A stretch of DNA of 20,027 nt from Sulfurimonas sp. (lineage in GTDB: Bacteria > Campylobacterota > Campylobacteria > Campylobacterales > Sulfurimonadaceae). Position 1 is the first letter of the stretch, and the number at the start of each line of letters is the position of its first letter. Shown here in pieces: positions 1 to 7,156 of this stretch. The notes under the pieces are model-generated. The model was not told the DNA's origin. It saw only the letters and a list, made by a program, of their open reading frames with translations, and ran no database searches. The position numbers were made by a program, and so were the translations under genes. The stretch lies in contig JAGGWO010000166.1 of assembly GCA_021157485.1 (NCBI GenBank), positions 1 through 20,027 of the forward strand, read 5' to 3'.

Positions 1-502
1 AAACAGCTACTGCAATATAAACAGCCTTTGGTTTCTGCGCTAAAATAGTTTTTAGTGCAGTCATAAACTTTGAACCTGTTTCACTCCCCTCATCTATCAA
101 TAGAACAACTTTGTTCTCCATAGAAGAAAAATGTCTGCCTTTTCTATACTGATAAATATAAGAGAGTATCTCCTCTTCATGTTTACGGTGTGCTTCTCCG
201 TAAATATAGTCATACTGTATATCAAACGCAGCGACTAATTGCTCATTAATAACAATCTCTTCACTCTCACTTACACGTGCAACTTCACATTCAGGATTAT
301 TTGGTGCTAAAATCGCTTCTGAAAAAAGAAAATCTAAACTATTAGGGAGCTTATTTTTTATACGGGAGCCTAAATCTAAACCACCCTTGGATACTGCAAC
401 TACATTCCATTGCTCTTCTTTAAACTTTTGCATATCAATGACATCAATTAGCTTTTGGGCTGCATCTTGACGATTTTTGAGTATATTTTTATATTTTTGC
501 AT
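1..502 (-). CDS. Phosphoribosyltransferase-family protein (COG1926-like), 3' end outside window
   Basis: I translated the minus strand by hand from an ATG at 502-500; the frame is open to base 1, giving 167 codons with the C-terminus missing. The N-terminal part (KNRQDAAQKLI, then VVAVSKGGLDLGSRI, then ILAPNNPECEVARV) resembles the predicted phosphoribosyltransferases of COG1926. Near residue 130 LLIDEGSETGSKF matches the PRPP-binding loop of type I phosphoribosyltransferases, with Asp-Glu where Asp-Asp is commoner. The substrate is unknown, and many members of this family have no proven reaction. The ribosome-binding site AAGGAG overlaps the stop codon of lptD, and only 13 bases separate the two genes, so it is the distal gene of the purD-RDD-lptD operon. 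Family assignment is fairly sure; function is not. Confidence 0.75.
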   Translation of the reverse strand, partial: MQKYKNILKNRQDAAQKLIDVIDMQKFKEEQWNVVAVSKGGLDLGSRIKNKLPNSLDFLFSEAILAPNNPECEVARVSESEEIVINEQLVAAFDIQYDYIYGEAHRKHEEEILSYIYQYRKGRHFSSMENKVVLLIDEGSETGSKFMTALKTILAQKPKAVYIAVAV

Positions 503-515
503 ATGGTTTGACTCC

Positions 516-2696
516 TTATTCTGGAAGCTTGTATGAGATGTTTGAAGAACCTGTGTCTGCTTGCATAAACGGTTTAAGTATAATAGTTAAATATATATAT
601 TTATCATATATTGACTTCTCTTCACCTACTGTTGTCAACACTGGTCTATTATTTTCAACATATCTTACACCAAAATCCCAACATCTTTTTTTATACATAA
701 AGCCAACTTCCATACTCTTTTTCAACTCTAATTCCATATCATAGTTATACATCGCGTTAAATGAGTAATGCTTATTGTAAGTATATCTTGCACTTGATGT
801 TAAATAGCTTGTATTCCGTAAAGGATCATCTAAAGCCTTAGAGATATCTTCTTTGTAAAGATGTGATAGACCTATATTTAATCCATAGTCGTTAAATGAA
901 ATTTTATTATAAATTTTAGAAAAAAGAGACTCTTCAAAATTAAAAAACATATTGTTATAATAGCTTATTGCATCTGTAACTTTATAATCAAGCTCATTCT
1001 CTAACTCTCCATATTTATTCAAATCATTACCGTAAGAGATAGTTTGAGCCAACCTATGATATAAAATCTGCGAAGCAGATGAGTCATATATATACTGTGT
1101 AAAATCAAACTGTGTTTGTTCTTCAATATTTGTTATATTATAAAATTCACACTTACTCTCATACTCAACAGGGAATAATTTTTTATTTTCTAAATCAGAG
1201 CAATATCCTTTAGCATCTTCATAGTATCCATTTCTAGACTCACCCCCACCCTTAGTATATCTAGCTCCAAAACCAATAACATGTGTAATATTTTCATAAG
1301 CCTTAGTTAACTGAGTAGATGCTGCTAGAGTATGATAATTTCTAGTAAAATAACCGTCATTATATTCAAATCCAGCTATTGGTGTTTCCTCTTCACCACT
1401 AAAATTTGAATACTGCCCATATAAATTTGCTTTGTAGGATACATTTAAAAACTCATCAAACATATCTGTTTGAAGAGTTATAGGAATGTTCATATCAGTT
1501 TGAACAACTCTTTTATTAATGTTTCTCTGTATATTATTACTTTGAATATCCAAAAAGTATAGAAGATGATCTTCAAAATATGTATCTAAATAGTGGTGAT
1601 ACTGAAGGGTTGGTAATTTTTGTAAAGTATTATCATTACTAGATTGAGTCAAATCCAGATAATATTTAAAATATGCACCAATATAATTATCATCAGTATT
1701 ATAAAATGTGTTCATTCTTGATAAAACTTGAGTTGCTGTTGATTGATTTATATTTTCATTAGATGAAAGATTTATATAATCAACATCATTCATCTGATTT
1801 ATATCGACATAAATACCAGACTGTCCATCTAAATCTGTTCCTAGCCATTGGTTAAGAAAGTCATTATTATCATACTTAAAATTAAATCCATAGTGTGAAC
1901 TATTTTGTAATTGATGCTCTTTAGAATAATCATCTTGCTCTTTAAAATAACCAAATCGAAACTCACCTCTAGAAGTTGCAGAATCTACAAACCTAAACTT
2001 AGAGTAAATACCCTCACCACGATTTGTTCTTACTTGAGGACTTATTTCCAAGTCCCATGAATCATATTCTGCAATATATATTGGCTGTTCATAGTAAAAA
2101 CCTTCAGCATCAGAGAGCCCAATTAAAGGTATTAAAAGTCCTGTTCGTCTTGTTGTATCTAGTGAATATCCAAAATAAGGTGTATAAAAAATAGGTATAT
2201 CATAAATATATAGTCTTGCATTATAAAGGTTCAGCCATTTTGTATTAGCGTTATAATCAGATGATGAAAATTCCATCTCCCAAAATGGATCATTTGGATT
2301 GCATCCACTCATAGTTCCTGATTTAATATCTATATCGTCATCTTTTGTTTTACCCTCACTTGCACTCACCCAGACTTTTGAACTTTTATCAAGCATATAA
2401 AATGGTTTAAAGAGTCTCTCTTTTTTTGCAATATTTAACTTTGCATATGAGCCTAATATTTTATACTTATCACCATGATTTACTCGAATATTGTCAAAAA
2501 GTTCTAGGTCTCCAGTTTTTCTATCATAAATTGCACTATCAGCACTCAGAAAGTACTCTCTGTAAATTACATTTACGCCACCCGAAGCTTCTACTATGTT
2601 ATCTTTTGAATTCATAGAAGTTGCATATATTTCTACCTTATCACTTGCGTAAAGAGAGGCTGTTAAGATTATGAAGAAGGTGAGGAGTTTAAGCAT
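516..2696 (-). CDS. lptD: LPS-assembly outer-membrane protein LptD (OstA/Imp)
   Basis: This 726-residue protein inserts lipopolysaccharide into the outer leaflet of the outer membrane as the terminal part of the Lpt bridge. It starts with a signal peptide (MLKLLTFFIILTASLYA, cleavage likely near residue 17). The OstA-type periplasmic beta-jellyroll follows at about residues 20-130 (VEASGGVNVIY, AIYDRKTGDLELFDNI). The rest is a long beta-barrel rich in alternating aromatic and polar strands, including the typical YTPYFGYSLDTTRRTGLLIP segment near residue 175. Four cysteines lie at 132, 499, 516 and 672; the first and last sit where disulfide-forming Cys are found in proteobacterial LptD. Its ATG overlaps the stop of the RDD gene by 8 bases, implying translational coupling. 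No lptE is seen nearby. Length is slightly below the E. coli protein (784). Confidence 0.93.
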   Translation of the reverse strand: MLKLLTFFIILTASLYASDKVEIYATSMNSKDNIVEASGGVNVIYREYFLSADSAIYDRKTGDLELFDNIRVNHGDKYKILGSYAKLNIAKKERLFKPFYMLDKSSKVWVSASEGKTKDDDIDIKSGTMSGCNPNDPFWEMEFSSSDYNANTKWLNLYNARLYIYDIPIFYTPYFGYSLDTTRRTGLLIPLIGLSDAEGFYYEQPIYIAEYDSWDLEISPQVRTNRGEGIYSKFRFVDSATSRGEFRFGYFKEQDDYSKEHQLQNSSHYGFNFKYDNNDFLNQWLGTDLDGQSGIYVDINQMNDVDYINLSSNENINQSTATQVLSRMNTFYNTDDNYIGAYFKYYLDLTQSSNDNTLQKLPTLQYHHYLDTYFEDHLLYFLDIQSNNIQRNINKRVVQTDMNIPITLQTDMFDEFLNVSYKANLYGQYSNFSGEEETPIAGFEYNDGYFTRNYHTLAASTQLTKAYENITHVIGFGARYTKGGGESRNGYYEDAKGYCSDLENKKLFPVEYESKCEFYNITNIEEQTQFDFTQYIYDSSASQILYHRLAQTISYGNDLNKYGELENELDYKVTDAISYYNNMFFNFEESLFSKIYNKISFNDYGLNIGLSHLYKEDISKALDDPLRNTSYLTSSARYTYNKHYSFNAMYNYDMELELKKSMEVGFMYKKRCWDFGVRYVENNRPVLTTVGEEKSIYDKYIYLTIILKPFMQADTGSSNISYKLPE

Positions 2697-3138
2697 TTAC
2701 AACCAAAGTTTTTGCGGTAAAGTCATGCCAAGTCCGGCGAAGTGGGTCCATCATACCCCATAAAAATCCAAGATAAAAAAGCATCTCACTTATAACACGA
2801 AATATTGCACGATTAAGAGAACTGATAACATTTGGATTATCCAGAGTCTTTATTTCTACTACTCTTATTTTCATAGCAATTTTACCAATAGTAGCACCAT
2901 ATTGCATTACAAAGAAAGCTTGATAAATAATCTTCATCATCATATACTCTAAGACAAAAGAATTTGTCAGATTTATCATCGCTTCCATTGTTTTAGCCTG
3001 CGAAAAAGAGTCCCAAAGAGCAAATATCAATAAAAATGAGAGTAGCATCTCATCTATAAAAAATGCCATTGCTCTTTTTTTAGTTGGTGCTAAAGTTATA
3101 TCTTCACGATGAAGAATATTTTCTATCTCTTCTTGCAA
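2689..3138 (-). CDS. RDD-family membrane protein
   Basis: This 149-residue integral membrane protein has an unknown biochemical role. RDD-family signatures are visible: an N-terminal Arg/Asp pair in KKRAMAFFIDE (Arg22, Asp29), the central GATIGKIAMKIRVVEI block, and the C-terminal TWHDFTAKTLVV block. Hydrophobic segments lie at about residues 25-43, 60-80 and 112-128. The chosen start is a TTG at 3138, preceded by AGG a few bases upstream and 12 bases after the purD stop. The alternative is an ATG at residue 24, but that would remove the conserved Arg22, so TTG is preferred. The stop overlaps the lptD start. Some RDD proteins have been linked to ion transport, but nothing here shows a substrate. 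Position between purD and lptD suggests co-expression with envelope biogenesis. Confidence 0.85.
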   Translation of the reverse strand: MQEEIENILHREDITLAPTKKRAMAFFIDEMLLSFLLIFALWDSFSQAKTMEAMINLTNSFVLEYMMMKIIYQAFFVMQYGATIGKIAMKIRVVEIKTLDNPNVISSLNRAIFRVISEMLFYLGFLWGMMDPLRRTWHDFTAKTLVVNA

Positions 3139-3150
3139 ACTACCTGTCCC

Positions 3151-4416
3151 CTACAGAGCTTGATAAGCTATATCAGTTCTGATTTTTTTACCAGCAAAAT
3201 GAACTTGACCACATCTTAAATATGCTCTATCTCTTGCTTGCTTAATTGTATCACCTAAACCAACACAGACTAAAACACGACCACCATCTGCGTAGAGTTT
3301 ATCATCTTCCATGCTTACACCGGCAAATGAGATATGAGTATTTTTTTCTATATCTTCATGTTTAACATCATCTAAAATAATCTCTGCCGGAGTTGAACTT
3401 GAATATGGATAGTTTCCACTTGCCATAACTACACCAACAGCGTATTGCTTTGAAAACTCAACCTTTATATCCGATAGTCTGTTTGTAGCTGCTTTGTAGA
3501 ACATATCGCTTACACTTGAAGTCATGAGAGGCATAAGTATCTCACACTCTGGGTCTCCAAAACGTACATTAAATTCTAATGTAATAGGCTCCCCATTCAC
3601 AACCATAATCCCGATAAACAGAACACCCTCAAAAGGAGCACCCTCTTTTTTCATACCATCTAAAGTTGGACGAATAACTCTATCTCTAACTTTTTGATAA
3701 AGCTCTTCATCAACAAGTGGAGTTGGAGCATAAGCACCCATCCCTCCTGTATTTGGACCTTCATCACCATCAAGTAAACGTTTATGATCTTGTGCAGCTT
3801 GAAGAAGAATGTAATCATCTCCATCACAAATAGCGAACATTGAAAGCTCATAACCATCAAGAAATTCTTCAACAATTACTTTTTTTCCTGCATCACCAAA
3901 GCTTTTTCCGCTTAGCATTTCACCGATAGCTTTTTTAGCTTCATCGTGTGACTGTGCAATAATTACACCTTTACCACCACAAAGACCATCAGCCTTTACA
4001 ACAATAGGAGCCGTTAGCTTATCTGTAAATTTATATAAATCTTCGATAGAGTCACTCTCGATATAAGCAGCCGTTGGAATATTATATTTCGCTAAAAAGT
4101 TTTTCATATAAACTTTTGAACCTTCAAGTTGTGCAGCCTCTCTACTCGGTCCAAATATAGTCAAACCTTTTGCTTTAAAGATGTCAACAACACCATCAAC
4201 AAGTGGAGCTTCAGGACCAACGATAGTCAGTTCAATCTCATTCTCCATAGCAAACGCAGCCAACTCATCATAATCTTTAATATTTAGGTTAGTTCCTAGA
4301 TTGTTCGTTGCACCATTTCCAGGCTGAAAAAACAGTTCGTGATTTTCCTCTTCATTTAAAATTGCTCTTGCAATTGAGTACTCACGTCCACCACTACCTA
4401 AAATTAAAATCTTCAT
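3151..4416 (-). CDS. purD: Phosphoribosylamine-glycine ligase (GAR synthetase)
   Basis: This enzyme catalyses the second step of purine synthesis: phosphoribosylamine + glycine + ATP gives GAR, in the cytoplasm. The ATP-grasp architecture is clear: N-terminal [16 protein letters not shown], the ATP-binding [14 protein letters not shown] near residue 145, the substrate loop [23 protein letters not shown], and the metal-binding [13 protein letters not shown] start it at the ATG at 4416 (421 residues; E. coli 429). The upstream ATG at 4452 would add [12 protein letters not shown], but those codons lie inside a terminator hairpin, and GGAG at 4426-4423 sits 6 bases before 4416. There is no room for an ordinary promoter between the terminator and this start. 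Tyr replaces the common His in the GREH motif, which I think is usual in this phylum. Confidence 0.95.
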   Translation of the reverse strand: MKILILGSGGREYSIARAILNEEENHELFFQPGNGATNNLGTNLNIKDYDELAAFAMENEIELTIVGPEAPLVDGVVDIFKAKGLTIFGPSREAAQLEGSKVYMKNFLAKYNIPTAAYIESDSIEDLYKFTDKLTAPIVVKADGLCGGKGVIIAQSHDEAKKAIGEMLSGKSFGDAGKKVIVEEFLDGYELSMFAICDGDDYILLQAAQDHKRLLDGDEGPNTGGMGAYAPTPLVDEELYQKVRDRVIRPTLDGMKKEGAPFEGVLFIGIMVVNGEPITLEFNVRFGDPECEILMPLMTSSVSDMFYKAATNRLSDIKVEFSKQYAVGVVMASGNYPYSSSTPAEIILDDVKHEDIEKNTHISFAGVSMEDDKLYADGGRVLVCVGLGDTIKQARDRAYLRCGQVHFAGKKIRTDIAYQAL

Positions 4417-4422
4417 TAGCAT

Positions 4423-4426
4423 CTCC
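4423..4426 (-). promoter_or_regulatory. purD ribosome-binding site
   Basis: GGAG on the minus strand lies 6 bases before the ATG at 4416. It decides the purD start in favour of MKILILG over the longer frame from 4452. It begins a few bases after the T-run of the upstream terminator, so the terminator and the translation start are nearly fused. Confidence 0.8.
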
Positions 4427-4430
4427 ATAA

Positions 4431-4482
4431 AATAAAAAAAGTATTTAGTCAAAAAACATAATATTCTTTGACTAAATACTTT
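4431..4482 (-). terminator. Rho-independent terminator of the 6S RNA, upstream of purD
   Basis: A perfect 16-bp inverted repeat has arms at 4438-4453 and 4467-4482 (AAAGTATTTAGTCAAA and its complement) around a 13-base loop. On the minus strand it is followed directly by seven T residues (4440-4434), the form expected of an intrinsic terminator. The plus strand has only TTTTG after the stem, so minus-strand use is more likely. It ends the 6S RNA transcript and lies just before purD, so it must be read through, or bypassed by a promoter inside it, for purD to be expressed. Confidence 0.85.
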
Positions 4483-4488
4483 TGTTGG

Positions 4489-4692
4489 TTAATAGCCCAA
4501 AGAGCCGTTTCGCGAATGGTTCGGTTCTAAAAGCCGAATTTGGGCGAAGAGAGAAGATTCTAACGGCGGCAATCTCTCGGCTGAGCTAGTCAGACCTCAA
4601 ACGAGACCGTCGACACACGAAAATCCTACTAGTTCGCAATTTGAAAATGTAGAACCCTCAGTTGTGCGATTATTCGAACTCTTCAGACTATT
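4489..4692 (-). ncRNA. ssrS: 6S RNA (RNA polymerase-binding regulatory RNA)
   Basis: The region between hemD and purD has no plausible ORF but is locally GC-richer and folds as a long rod, the hallmark of 6S RNA, which binds sigma70 holoenzyme as a mimic of an open promoter. Complementary arms nest symmetrically around 4590: a 17-bp closing stem 4488-4504 with 4679-4695 (with G-U pairs), then 4523-4529 with 4650-4656, and an apical stem TCTCG/CGAGA at 4575-4579 with 4602-4606. It has its own -10 box just upstream and a terminator just downstream, predicting a transcript of about 200 nt plus the terminator tail. From memory, 6S RNA lies next to purD in other Campylobacterota; I could not verify that here. 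tmRNA, RNase P RNA and SRP RNA motifs are absent. Confidence 0.8.
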
Positions 4693-4697
4693 AACAT

Positions 4698-4703
4698 ATT
4701 ATA
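4698..4703 (-). promoter_or_regulatory. -10 box of the 6S RNA promoter
   Basis: A perfect TATAAT on the minus strand, preceded by TTTTG and AT-rich sequence, places the transcription start at about 4691-4692, at the 5' foot of the predicted 6S rod. No good -35 hexamer is visible, which is normal for sigma70 promoters in Campylobacterota. It sits in the 37-base gap after the hemD stop codon. Confidence 0.75.
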
Positions 4704-4732
4704 CAAAATTGATACTTGATTTTTCTTTTGAA

Positions 4733-5368
4733 TTAGAGGTTAGAAGCAATTTCCATACAACTATCTATAGTTGTCTCTTTAGATAGAACATACTCTGTGT
4801 TTTTTGGTACAGCTTTAGCAGTAGTTCTGCCTATAACAATTACCTTAGACTTTTCACTTATTTCATGTGTTTTTAAAAAACAGTTGAGACTCGATGGTGA
4901 AGTAAATATCAAGATTGACTCATCCTCAACTTTCACATCTAAAATCTCCTGTGAACAGTCACTCTCATAAACTATTTTTTCATCAACATCATAGCCATCA
5001 TTTTTACAAACTTCAACAAAATCCGAAGCCACAATTTTGGCTCTCAAGTAAAGCCATTTTGTATTTTTCGGGTAACTCTTTATTTTATCTACTAAATTAT
5101 CACCATAACCACCACCAATATCCAAAACAGTTCCACCTAAGCTTTCATAACTCTTTGCACTGGCAACTGAAACGCAGAGTGCGTTTTTATCAATGTACTC
5201 TTGCGTTTCATACTGCTTCAAAGATTCAGAAGTCTGTTTTGAGGTAATAATTAAGTAGTCATATTTTGAGAAATCAATTGAAGGTTTTAAAAAATTTATA
5301 GCTAAAGAATTTACGCTTAGAGCGTTTGGATGAGAGGATATAGAAAATAAATATATTGGTTTAGACAT
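4733..5368 (-). CDS. hemD: Uroporphyrinogen-III synthase
   Basis: This 211-residue cytoplasmic enzyme would cyclise and invert ring D of hydroxymethylbilane to give uroporphyrinogen III, the branch point for heme, siroheme and cobalamin. HemD is poorly conserved, so the call rests on fold-level signatures: an N-terminal YLFSISSHPNALSVNSLAI, YDYLIITSKQTSESL near residue 40, ILIFTSPSSLNCFLK near residue 152, and VIVIGRTTAKAVPKN near residue 175, matching the 'FTS/S..v..f' and 'iG..Ta' elements of the family. Length is typical (about 210-250, at the short side). TAGGAG precedes the ATG by 6 bases, and a TATAAT box lies about 30 bases upstream. Its stop is followed by the 6S RNA promoter. Confidence 0.82.
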   Translation of the reverse strand: MSKPIYLFSISSHPNALSVNSLAINFLKPSIDFSKYDYLIITSKQTSESLKQYETQEYIDKNALCVSVASAKSYESLGGTVLDIGGGYGDNLVDKIKSYPKNTKWLYLRAKIVASDFVEVCKNDGYDVDEKIVYESDCSQEILDVKVEDESILIFTSPSSLNCFLKTHEISEKSKVIVIGRTTAKAVPKNTEYVLSKETTIDSCMEIASNL

Positions 5369-5396
5369 TTAATCTCCTAAGATTACTAAACTCTAA

Positions 5397-5402
5397 ATTA
5401 TA
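5397..5402 (-). promoter_or_regulatory. -10 box upstream of hemD
   Basis: TATAAT on the minus strand within TTTTTATAATTTAG, 28 bases before the hemD ATG. It predicts a start near 5390 and a leader of about 20 bases that includes the AGGAG ribosome-binding site. No clear -35 element is seen. Confidence 0.55.
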
Positions 5403-5430
5403 AAAAGTTTGGTTTAGATTGTAATGTTTT

Positions 5431-5464
5431 TAGGTGTAGAGATAGTGAACTATCTCGTAGCCTA
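5431..5464 (-). terminator. Hairpin downstream of guaA, possible terminator or processing site
   Basis: GAGATAGT (5439-5446), a two-base GA loop, and ACTATCTC (5449-5456) form an 8-bp stem. An outer TAGG/CCTA pair at 5431-5434 and 5461-5464 extends it across a small internal loop. It lies 35 bases after the guaA stop and before the hemD promoter, where a guaA terminator is expected. On the minus strand it is followed by AAAAAC rather than a T-run, so it is not a classical intrinsic terminator. Confidence 0.4.
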
Positions 5465-5498
5465 AATCATTGCAAGGTGAGCCGAAATTTTTCTTAAT

Positions 5499-7037
5499 TT
5501 ATTCCCACTCTATTGTTGCTGGTGGTTTAGAACTGATATCATAAACAACTCTATTAATTCCATCAACTTCATTAATAATTCTTCTTGAAATTCGCTCAAG
5601 TAAATCATGAGGGAGATGAGCAAATGTTGCTGTCATTCCATCAACTGCTTCTACAACTCTTACACAAACAGTATTATCATAAGTTCTATTATCTCCCATA
5701 ACACCAACTGATTTCACATTCAGTAAAACGGCGAATGCCTGCCAAGTTTTAGCGTAGTATCCACTTGCTTTTAATTCATCAAGTAAAATAACATCAGCCT
5801 CACGTAAAATTGTTAAATCAGGAACATTAACATCACCCATAATACGAATTGCAAGTCCTGGACCAGGGAATGGATGACGATTAATCATACCTTCTGGAAG
5901 TCCAAGTTCTAATCCAATTTTACGTACTTCATCTTTAAACAGTTCACGTAGAGGCTCGATAAGTTCAAAATCCATCCAATCAGGAAGACCACCAACATTA
6001 TGATGTGACTTAATAACCTCAGAAGGACCATTTACAGAGATAGACTCAATAACATCAGGGTAAAGCGTACCTTGAGCTAAAAACTTAATACCATCATGCT
6101 TTTTAGCCTCTTTTTCAAACTCTTCAATAAAAGTATGTCCAATAATTTTACGCTTTTGTTCTGGGTCACTTATACCTTCTAGTTTTCCTAAAAAGTTATC
6201 AACTGCATCAACAGTTATTAGTGGCGTTTTAAGGTTTATTTTGAAAACCTCTTCAACTTGCTCACGTTCACCTTTTCTTAAAAGTCCATTATCAACAAAT
6301 ACTGGAATCAGTTGATCACCAATCGCTTCATAAAGCATTGCAGCAACAACAGAGCTATCAACTCCACCACTTAGACCACATAGAACTTTCCCTGTCCCTA
6401 CTTTTTCACGGATAGACTCTATTTGTTGTTTTAAGAAATGCTCCATTTTCCATTTTTCGCTAACACCACAAATGTTTTTTGCAAAGTTACGAAGCATCAA
6501 GTAGCCCTCTTCAGAGTGCTGTACTTCTGGGTGAAACTGCATTGCATAAACACGTTTTTCTTCATTTGCTATTGCTGCGTATGGAGAGTTATCAGAAGTA
6601 GCAATAGGTGCAAAACCTTCTGGAAGAACATCAACTTTATCTGAATGACTCATCCAAACGATTCTATCATTATCGCAATCTGCTAATAGTGGTGACTCTG
6701 TTTCAAGTTTAAGTTCAGCCTTTCCATATTCGTGGTGACTTGAACGAACAACACTTCCGCCAAAATCAACAGCAATTCGCTGCATACCGTAACAGATTCC
6801 TAAAATAGGAAGACCCATAGAGTAAACATCTTTATCAACTTCGTATGCATCTTCATTATAAACTGAAGATGGACCACCACTAAGAATAACACCTTTAGGG
6901 TTTTTTGCTTTAATCTCTTCTGCTGAAGTGTGATACGGAAGAATCTCGCAATAAATCTTGTCTTCACGGAGACGACGAGCTATAAGCTGAGTGTATTGAG
7001 AACCAAAATCTAGTACGATTATGCTAACATTTGTCAT
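5499..7037 (-). CDS. guaA: GMP synthase (glutamine-hydrolysing)
   Basis: This enzyme converts XMP to GMP using ATP and glutamine, the last step of guanine nucleotide synthesis. It is full length at 512 residues. The class I glutamine amidotransferase domain comes first, with the nucleophile Cys82 in GICYGMQ and the His169/Glu171 pair in FHPEV. The ATP-pyrophosphatase domain has its PP-loop SGGVDSS at about 223-229. The C-terminal dimerisation domain ends in the characteristic KPPATIEWE. The ATG at 7037 begins [22 protein letters not shown], a standard GuaA start, with AAGG about 9 bases upstream. Flanking gaps of about 120-130 bases suggest it is a separate transcription unit. I see no purine riboswitch in the leader. 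Confidence 0.97.
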   Translation of the reverse strand: MTNVSIIVLDFGSQYTQLIARRLREDKIYCEILPYHTSAEEIKAKNPKGVILSGGPSSVYNEDAYEVDKDVYSMGLPILGICYGMQRIAVDFGGSVVRSSHHEYGKAELKLETESPLLADCDNDRIVWMSHSDKVDVLPEGFAPIATSDNSPYAAIANEEKRVYAMQFHPEVQHSEEGYLMLRNFAKNICGVSEKWKMEHFLKQQIESIREKVGTGKVLCGLSGGVDSSVVAAMLYEAIGDQLIPVFVDNGLLRKGEREQVEEVFKINLKTPLITVDAVDNFLGKLEGISDPEQKRKIIGHTFIEEFEKEAKKHDGIKFLAQGTLYPDVIESISVNGPSEVIKSHHNVGGLPDWMDFELIEPLRELFKDEVRKIGLELGLPEGMINRHPFPGPGLAIRIMGDVNVPDLTILREADVILLDELKASGYYAKTWQAFAVLLNVKSVGVMGDNRTYDNTVCVRVVEAVDGMTATFAHLPHDLLERISRRIINEVDGINRVVYDISSKPPATIEWE

Positions 7038-7120
7038 ATAAATGCCTTTAAAAAGAGTGTATTAATTAATTAACGGAAGGATACAATAAATAAGATTAAT
7101 TTTGGATTTGAAAGGTTGAT

Positions 7121-7143
7121 GCTGCGTTTATTAAAAACGCAGC
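7121..7143 (-). terminator. Hairpin downstream of nhaD, likely transcript end
   Basis: A 9-bp perfect stem GCTGCGTTT (7121-7129) and AAACGCAGC (7135-7143) with a five-base loop, 13 bases after the nhaD stop. It is the only strong inverted repeat in the nhaD-guaA gap and probably ends the lipoprotein-nadB-nhaD transcript. No T-run follows on either strand, so it may act as a 3'-end stabiliser or with Rho rather than alone. Confidence 0.45.
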
Positions 7144-7156
7144 AAGGAGAAACAGT

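Noticed and set aside
508..744. Plus-strand reading frame antisense to the lptD 3' end
   Set aside because: It lies wholly opposite a confident outer-membrane protein gene; the translation is low-complexity and resembles no family.
4417..4452. Longer purD start at ATG 4452 (adds [12 protein letters not shown])
   Set aside because: Those codons are the T-run and stem of the terminator and have no SD; ATG 4416 has GGAG at proper spacing and gives the family N-terminus.
4488..4695. tmRNA, RNase P RNA or SRP RNA as alternatives for the structured RNA
   Set aside because: No tRNA-like ends or CCA, no alanine-tag reading frame, no RNase P core motif, and no SRP GNAR apical motif; the long symmetric rod fits 6S RNA better.
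4915..5247. Plus-strand frame of 110 residues opposite hemD
   Set aside because: Composition (His, Ser, Leu-rich, no domain) is typical of an antisense shadow of an AT-rich gene.
7038..7120. A purine riboswitch or clear promoter in the guaA leader
   Set aside because: Only AT-rich sequence with TTAATTAATTAA-type runs; no riboswitch core and no convincing -10 box could be fixed.
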